A DNA stretch of 9,583 bases, taken from the NCBI GenBank assembly GCA_938049075.1, contig CALICZ010000037.1, forward strand, positions 1 through 9,583, in the 5' to 3' direction. Position numbers and translations under genes: made by a program. The first letter of the stretch is position 1, and every line of letters starts with the position of its first letter. This stretch comes from an uncultured Candidatus Saccharibacteria bacterium (GTDB lineage: Bacteria > Patescibacteriota > Saccharimonadia > Saccharimonadales > Saccharimonadaceae). Positions 6,288 to 9,583 of the stretch are shown here, piece after piece. The notes under the pieces were generated by a model. That model was not told the origin of the DNA, searched no databases, and saw nothing but the letters and a program-made list of their open reading frames with translations.

Positions 6288-7162
6288 GCGGCGTCATCTC
6301 CAATCATCCACACCCCACGCATCCGAAAGGCTGGAATGGTCTGGCGCGCTGCTTTATTCGCGGCCGCATTACCAGCGATACCGTGTCGCTTTGCCCACTG
6401 GGCTACCGTGATAACACGCCGCGACGACAGCAACGCAATCCGCTTATGAAGGGACTCCTGCAAAAGAAGTGCGAAAAGATCAGCAAATCCGTCACAGCGA
6501 TTCGTTCGCTCATACACATCAAAAAGTGGATAATAATCGCGATGTTTGTGCTTACTTTGGACAATAATTGGCGGGTAGCCTTTTTGCATAAGCTGTTGGT
6601 TAATAATAACGCGGCCAATCCGCCCGTTGCCGTCAAGAAATGGATGAATCAACTCAAACTCAGCATGGAATCGAGCAATCGCATCAAGAAAATACTCATC
6701 ATCGCACTGGTCATACTCACGAAGCAACTCGGCAATAAGCCCAGGTACAAACGCCGGATTTGCCCCGACGTGGCTCCCGACCCGCACCCATTGTTTACCA
6801 CTTCGAAATCGCCCCGCAATGTCATGACGAATACCAGCCATAAGCAGTGCGTGAAGCGAAAGAAGCAGCTCGGTTGTTAGTTTCTCGGGTGGTTTATTGA
6901 GCAATTGTGTCATAACATATGCCAAATTTTTCGCCTCAAACACCTCACGGATTTCATGATCCTTTGTGATCATATCGCGCATAATAATTGCTTCTGTCTC
7001 GTGAAGCGTTAGCGTTGAGTTCTCGATTGCATTTGAGTGATAAACCATCTCAGGCAATTCACTCATGGCAATTTCATAAAGAGCAGCATCATTACCCTGC
7101 GCACACGCTCGATAGCGCTGGAACAGCTGGGAGAGTACTTCCTTTTTTGCCTGACGGACCAT
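6284..7162 (-). CDS. Fic-domain protein with inhibitory motif and C-terminal HTH-like segment
   Basis: This 292-residue protein contains a complete Fic core, HPFLDGNGRIGR (residues 173-184), with the catalytic H173 and the phosphate-binding GNGR loop. Fic enzymes usually transfer AMP from ATP to a hydroxyl of a target protein. Near the N-terminus SNAIEN (43-48) fits the (S/T)xxxE(G/N) inhibitory motif, so the enzyme should be autoinhibited by its own helix (class II). After the core, residues about 248-287 (ITVAQWAKRHGI, then IPAFRMRGVWMIG) resemble a small excisionase- or MerR-like helix-turn-helix with a recognition wing, suggesting DNA binding, perhaps autoregulation. The ATG at 7162 has no Shine-Dalgarno. 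TATACT lies six bases upstream, implying a leaderless mRNA. The stop overlaps the methyltransferase start by four bases. By eye this gene is richer in A and T than the arc genes. The target protein is unknown. Confidence 0.88.
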   Translation of the reverse strand: MVRQAKKEVLSQLFQRYRACAQGNDAALYEIAMSELPEMVYHSNAIENSTLTLHETEAIIMRDMITKDHEIREVFEAKNLAYVMTQLLNKPPEKLTTELLLSLHALLMAGIRHDIAGRFRSGKQWVRVGSHVGANPAFVPGLIAELLREYDQCDDEYFLDAIARFHAEFELIHPFLDGNGRIGRVIINQQLMQKGYPPIIVQSKHKHRDYYPLFDVYERTNRCDGFADLFALLLQESLHKRIALLSSRRVITVAQWAKRHGIAGNAAANKAARQTIPAFRMRGVWMIGDDAA

Positions 7163-7168
7163 ACTATA

Positions 7169-7177
7169 AGTATAGCA
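7169..7177 (-). promoter_or_regulatory. Extended -10 of the Fic-methyltransferase unit
   Basis: The minus strand reads TGCTATACT, an extended -10, followed by TATAGT and the ATG at 7162. Only six bases separate the -10 from the start codon, so transcription should begin at or within a base or so of the ATG. No good -35 is seen at 17 bases. No Shine-Dalgarno could exist on such an mRNA. Confidence 0.55.
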
Positions 7178-7280
7178 TAAAGTGTGAAAATATCCATATA
7201 AGAACCTATCTTCACGCTTTTATCGCCTATCACACAAACCTGTATGCCATTTGATCGAAATTATTCTGGCGAGCATGACC

Positions 7281-7295
7281 AGTATACGGTATACT
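7281..7295. promoter_or_regulatory. Palindrome containing the -10 of the PEBP gene
   Basis: AGTATAC and GTATACT form a perfect seven-base inverted repeat around a single central G. The right arm contains TATACT (7290-7295), six bases before the ATG at 7302, so it is probably the plus-strand -10 of a leaderless transcript. By symmetry TATACT can also be read on the minus strand (7286-7281) towards the Fic gene, about 120 bases away. The symmetry could mark a repressor operator or a bidirectional promoter. No convincing -35 is seen. Confidence 0.5.
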
Positions 7296-7301
7296 ATAGA
7301 C

Positions 7302-7763
7302 ATGAAAGTCACCAGCCCCGCCTTCAAAAACAACGCCAAAATACCAAAGATCTACTCGCGCTTCGGCGGCAACCAGCGACCGCCTCTTGCCATCAGCGAC
7401 GTCCCTGACGGCACGAAAAGCCTCGCTATCGTCTGTTATGGTCCCGATGCGCCTTTTATTGGTGGTTTCTACCACTGGATTGTTTGGAATCTCCCACCCA
7501 CCACTACAGAAATCGGTAGCGACTACCTCCCTCACGGTGCCGTCGAAGGCACCACTACCTGGGGCAAACCAGGTTGGGGCGGCCCACACCCCGCCTTTGG
7601 GACGCATCGCTATCAATTCTTTGTCTATGCACTCAATACCGTGCTCGACCTCCCCGCCAAAACACGCCCCAAAAAATTCTCCAAAGCAATCGCCCCGCAC
7701 ATCATCGAGCGCAGTATGCTGACAGGGAAATTTGGCGCGTTGGATATATTTGATTTACGGTAA
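7302..7763 (+). CDS. YbhB/YbcL family (PEBP, Raf kinase inhibitor-like) protein
   Basis: This 153-residue protein belongs to the phosphatidylethanolamine-binding protein family, in the bacterial YbhB/YbcL branch. Its biochemical role in bacteria is poorly defined, and ligand-pocket or signalling roles have been proposed. Seen are the opening VTSPAFKNNAKIPKIYS (residues 3-19), PPLAISDVPDGTKS (27-40), the pocket segment GPDAP (47-51), YHWIVWNLP (57-65), GGPHPAFGTHRY (93-104) and FVYALNTVLDLP (107-118). In most relatives the pocket segment reads DPDxP; here the first Asp is Gly. There is no signal peptide, so it should stay in the cytosol. I chose the ATG at 7302 because it aligns with family N-termini and lies six bases after TATACT. 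An in-frame TTG at 7251 lies upstream of that promoter. It is the only plus-strand gene in the window and stands alone. Confidence 0.9.
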   Translation: MKVTSPAFKNNAKIPKIYSRFGGNQRPPLAISDVPDGTKSLAIVCYGPDAPFIGGFYHWIVWNLPPTTTEIGSDYLPHGAVEGTTTWGKPGWGGPHPAFGTHRYQFFVYALNTVLDLPAKTRPKKFSKAIAPHIIERSMLTGKFGALDIFDLR

Positions 7764-7772
7764 GATCAACCT

Positions 7773-7803
7773 ATAGCACGCTCTTTATCAATTTCAGTGC
7801 TAT
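7773..7803. repeat. Hairpin in the convergent gap between the PEBP and hydrolase genes
   Basis: ATAGCAC (7773-7779) and GTGCTAT (7797-7803) form a perfect seven-base stem with a 17-base loop, ten bases after the PEBP stop codon. It could serve as a weak terminator for either convergent gene, but no U tract follows directly, and the loop is large. Confidence 0.35.
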
Positions 7804-7862
7804 CTGTCGCCATTTTCGGACACGATACACGTATAGTGCATTGCCTAAAGTACTCTATGCAA

Positions 7863-9236
7863 TCACACATGATCAAAAAATTGTGGTGGCACATCACCAT
7901 CGCAAGAAGCTACGCTCTGCATACCACTGATCGCTATTGCCTTTGGCGTGCCTGTTATGTCAAAATCGTAGGTGATATCCTCGCCATAGTAATTAAAATG
8001 GCTACCGCGTACAATACGTAGTGTTGTATCATCCACAACTTCTAATGATTCCGCTGCTGCAAACGGCTGCCATGTATTTGGGTTGATGAGCTGCAGCCCG
8101 TGGCGCGTTGCGACGACCTGGTATATATTGTACTGATTGGCAAAGCGCCCCTCAAAGCGACGAAGCTTGGCGCTCGCCTGCTGTTCATCACCAAACGCAT
8201 CAATAATAGCCAAAATCGAGCGCGCCATCTCATCTGGTGCGGCATCTCGTGCATTCGCCATTACAGACACAACCACATGGTCGCGCGTGCGAAGCCACGT
8301 CCGGCTGACAAAACCAGGAAAGCGACCACTGTGGCCAATGAGCGCAGTACCATCAGTACATTGCTCGACATTCACACCCAGGCCATAGGCCATTGCTGTA
8401 CTTGGTGCGTTCGTGTAACCCCAGGCGCGGCGCTGCATTTCGCGCTTAGTCGCATCACTCAGCAGCTTGCCCGAACCAACCCGCAACGCAGCCACAAAGC
8501 GGGCGAGATCATGAGCGGTTGTACAAAAGCCAGCTGCTGGTTGTAATACCCCCGTCGTGAGGTGCGGGTAGGCCTGTCGCTGCTGGGCTAACGTCACACG
8601 GCTATAGCCAGTTGCCATCAATACGTCAGGCGAATATTCTGGTACGGTGTGCAACAGGCCAAGCGGCTGGATGATATGCTTCGTCACATACTCGGCGTAT
8701 GACTGGCCACTCACCCGTGCAATCACTTGCCCAAGCAGCGCAAACCCAAAGTTCGAGTACTTAAACTCCGTATTTGGCTCGCATACCAGATGAGTCTGCA
8801 TCATTTGCTGCCGGAATGTAGCATGATCAGGAAAGGCCGTTTCTCCTTGCCAAAACCCTGCTGCCGTCCCATCGCGAATCGCACCGGCTGAATGACTCAG
8901 CAGTTGCCGTAATGTGATGGTTTGCCAGCGGGTATCTGGGTGCTCGGCCAGCCATGGCAGGTGTGTCGTAATGGTATCATCGATCTGCAATAACCCCTGC
9001 TCCTGCAGCTGCAGTAGTGCCGTTGCAGTAAACATCTTGGAATGTGATGCTGCGCGCAGTAGATGGTTTGGTGTGAGGGGCGTGGCAGTCGCTTGATCGG
9101 CAACACCGTATGTGTGATGAAATACAATCTCATCCTGCACGGCAATCGCCACCGCAAAGCCTGGCCACGAAAGCCACTTGCTCCGCAGTGTCAGCCATGA
9201 GTCAATAAATTGCATTGTTCGCTCGGGTAGCTCCAT
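7863..9236 (-). CDS. Serine hydrolase of the class C beta-lactamase / penicillin-binding family
   Basis: This 457-residue protein is a serine hydrolase of the beta-lactamase-like (AmpC/EstB/DD-peptidase) family. The three active-site motifs are present: SHSK as SxxK with nucleophile S64 and K67, Y160-S-N162 as YxN, and H302-S-G as HxG. Residues about 20-345 form the catalytic domain. Residues about 355-450 look like the extra beta-rich C-terminal domain common in this family. No signal peptide, lipobox or membrane segment is seen at the N-terminus (MELPERTMQF), so it is probably cytosolic, which argues against a classical secreted beta-lactamase. An esterase or D-amino-acid-type peptidase is more likely, but the substrate is unknown. 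The ATG at 9236 has no Shine-Dalgarno; TATACT (9250-9255) lies 13 bases upstream. It follows the ABC exporter gene on the same strand after 39 bases. Confidence 0.9.
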   Translation of the reverse strand: MELPERTMQFIDSWLTLRSKWLSWPGFAVAIAVQDEIVFHHTYGVADQATATPLTPNHLLRAASHSKMFTATALLQLQEQGLLQIDDTITTHLPWLAEHPDTRWQTITLRQLLSHSAGAIRDGTAAGFWQGETAFPDHATFRQQMMQTHLVCEPNTEFKYSNFGFALLGQVIARVSGQSYAEYVTKHIIQPLGLLHTVPEYSPDVLMATGYSRVTLAQQRQAYPHLTTGVLQPAAGFCTTAHDLARFVAALRVGSGKLLSDATKREMQRRAWGYTNAPSTAMAYGLGVNVEQCTDGTALIGHSGRFPGFVSRTWLRTRDHVVVSVMANARDAAPDEMARSILAIIDAFGDEQQASAKLRRFEGRFANQYNIYQVVATRHGLQLINPNTWQPFAAAESLEVVDDTTLRIVRGSHFNYYGEDITYDFDITGTPKAIAISGMQSVASCDGDVPPQFFDHV

Positions 9237-9249
9237 ACTTATATTATTG

Positions 9250-9258
9250 AGTATAACA
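9250..9258 (-). promoter_or_regulatory. Predicted extended -10 of the serine hydrolase gene
   Basis: The minus strand reads TGTTATACT, an extended -10, with 13 bases between it and the ATG at 9236. The predicted mRNA leader would be only about six bases, too short for a normal Shine-Dalgarno, and none is seen. No good -35 lies at the usual distance. It falls in the gap after the ABC exporter stop codon, so the hydrolase can be transcribed on its own. Confidence 0.45.
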
Positions 9259-9275
9259 TAGGAAGCTATCTCATA

Positions 9276-9583
9276 TTACAGCTCTTCCGCAAACTGGCTC
9301 TGGTACAGCTCCGCATAAAAACCACTTTGGGCGAGCAGTTCGTCGTGTGTGCCTTGCTCAATGATGTTGCCATCCTTCACCACAAGGATGAGGTCGGCGT
9401 CGCGGATCGTGCTCAGGCGGTGCGCAATAACAAAGCTTGTCTTGTGCTGCATCAGCCTATCCATCGCCTGCTGAATCAGCACCTCAGTGCGGGTATCGAC
9501 CGAGCTGGTCGCTTCGTCTAAGATAAGCAGTTCTGGCTTTTCCATGAGACTGCGCGCAATCAGCAAGAGCTGCTTTTCCCCTT
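9276..9583 (-). CDS. ABC exporter (permease/ATPase), C-terminal end only
   Basis: Only the last hundred or so codons lie in the window; the reading frame is open to the window edge. The visible part is the second half of an ABC ATPase domain: the signature region GEKQLLLIARSL, Walker B and D-loop LLILDEATSSVD, the H-loop VIAHRLSTI, and the ending HDELLAQSGFYAELYQSQF typical of MsbA/MdlB-type half-transporters. Such proteins pair as homo- or heterodimers with an N-terminal six-helix membrane domain and export drugs, lipids or peptides. The substrate cannot be told from this fragment. The true start is beyond the window; internal TTG codons near the edge should not be taken as the start. It ends 39 bases before the serine hydrolase gene on the same strand. 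Confidence 0.92.
   Translation of the reverse strand, partial: GEKQLLLIARSLMEKPELLILDEATSSVDTRTEVLIQQAMDRLMQHKTSFVIAHRLSTIRDADLILVVKDGNIIEQGTHDELLAQSGFYAELYQSQFAEEL

Noticed and set aside
7797..8021. Plus-strand frame of 74 codons in the convergent gap and over the hydrolase 3' end
   Set aside because: Most of it is antisense to the hydrolase gene and there is no Shine-Dalgarno, promoter or family resemblance.

Overview
The window carries nine protein genes. Eight lie on the minus strand and one short gene lies on the plus strand. No rRNA, convincing tRNA, insertion sequence or CRISPR array was seen. The organism is probably a small-genome, host-associated bacterium. Candidatus Saccharibacteria (TM7) or a related Patescibacteria lineage is my best guess, at about even odds. 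Reasons are a compact arginine deiminase operon, which is known in host-associated Saccharibacteria, together with a TylF-type methyltransferase, a Fic protein, and several genes whose -10 boxes sit so close to the ATG that their mRNAs would be leaderless or nearly so. A fermentative Gram-positive (Lactobacillales or Actinobacteria) is the main alternative. The genetic code looks standard.

Region 1-5400 (minus strand) is an arginine deiminase operon read in the order arcA (deiminase), arcB (catabolic ornithine carbamoyltransferase), arcD (arginine/ornithine antiporter), a dimethylarginine dimethylaminohydrolase-like gene (ddaH-like), and arcC (carbamate kinase, cut by the window edge). A sigma70-like promoter with an extended -10 lies just upstream of arcA. 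ArcD would import arginine in exchange for ornithine. ArcA makes citrulline and ammonia, ArcB makes ornithine and carbamoyl phosphate, and ArcC turns carbamoyl phosphate plus ADP into ATP. The extra ddaH-like gene has the full catalytic set of its family and would also release citrulline, so methylated arginines could feed the same ATP-yielding route. This is the most interesting part of the window.

Region 5335-5663 is a 329-base gap holding the arc promoter and a long imperfect hairpin. Region 5664-7162 is a two-gene minus-strand unit: a Fic-domain protein with an N-terminal inhibitory motif and a C-terminal helix-turn-helix-like segment, overlapping by four bases a TylF-type methyltransferase. 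A 139-base divergent promoter region (7163-7301) separates it from a plus-strand YbhB/YbcL (PEBP) gene. Beyond a 99-base convergent gap lies a serine hydrolase of the class C beta-lactamase family. The window ends in the C-terminal part of an ABC exporter ATPase.

The arc genes have recognisable Shine-Dalgarno sequences and tight spacing. The Fic, PEBP and hydrolase genes have no clear Shine-Dalgarno and instead carry TATACT 6 to 13 bases before the ATG. The two halves of the window therefore seem to start translation differently, which fits either lateral acquisition of the arc operon or a genome that mixes leaderless and leadered genes.
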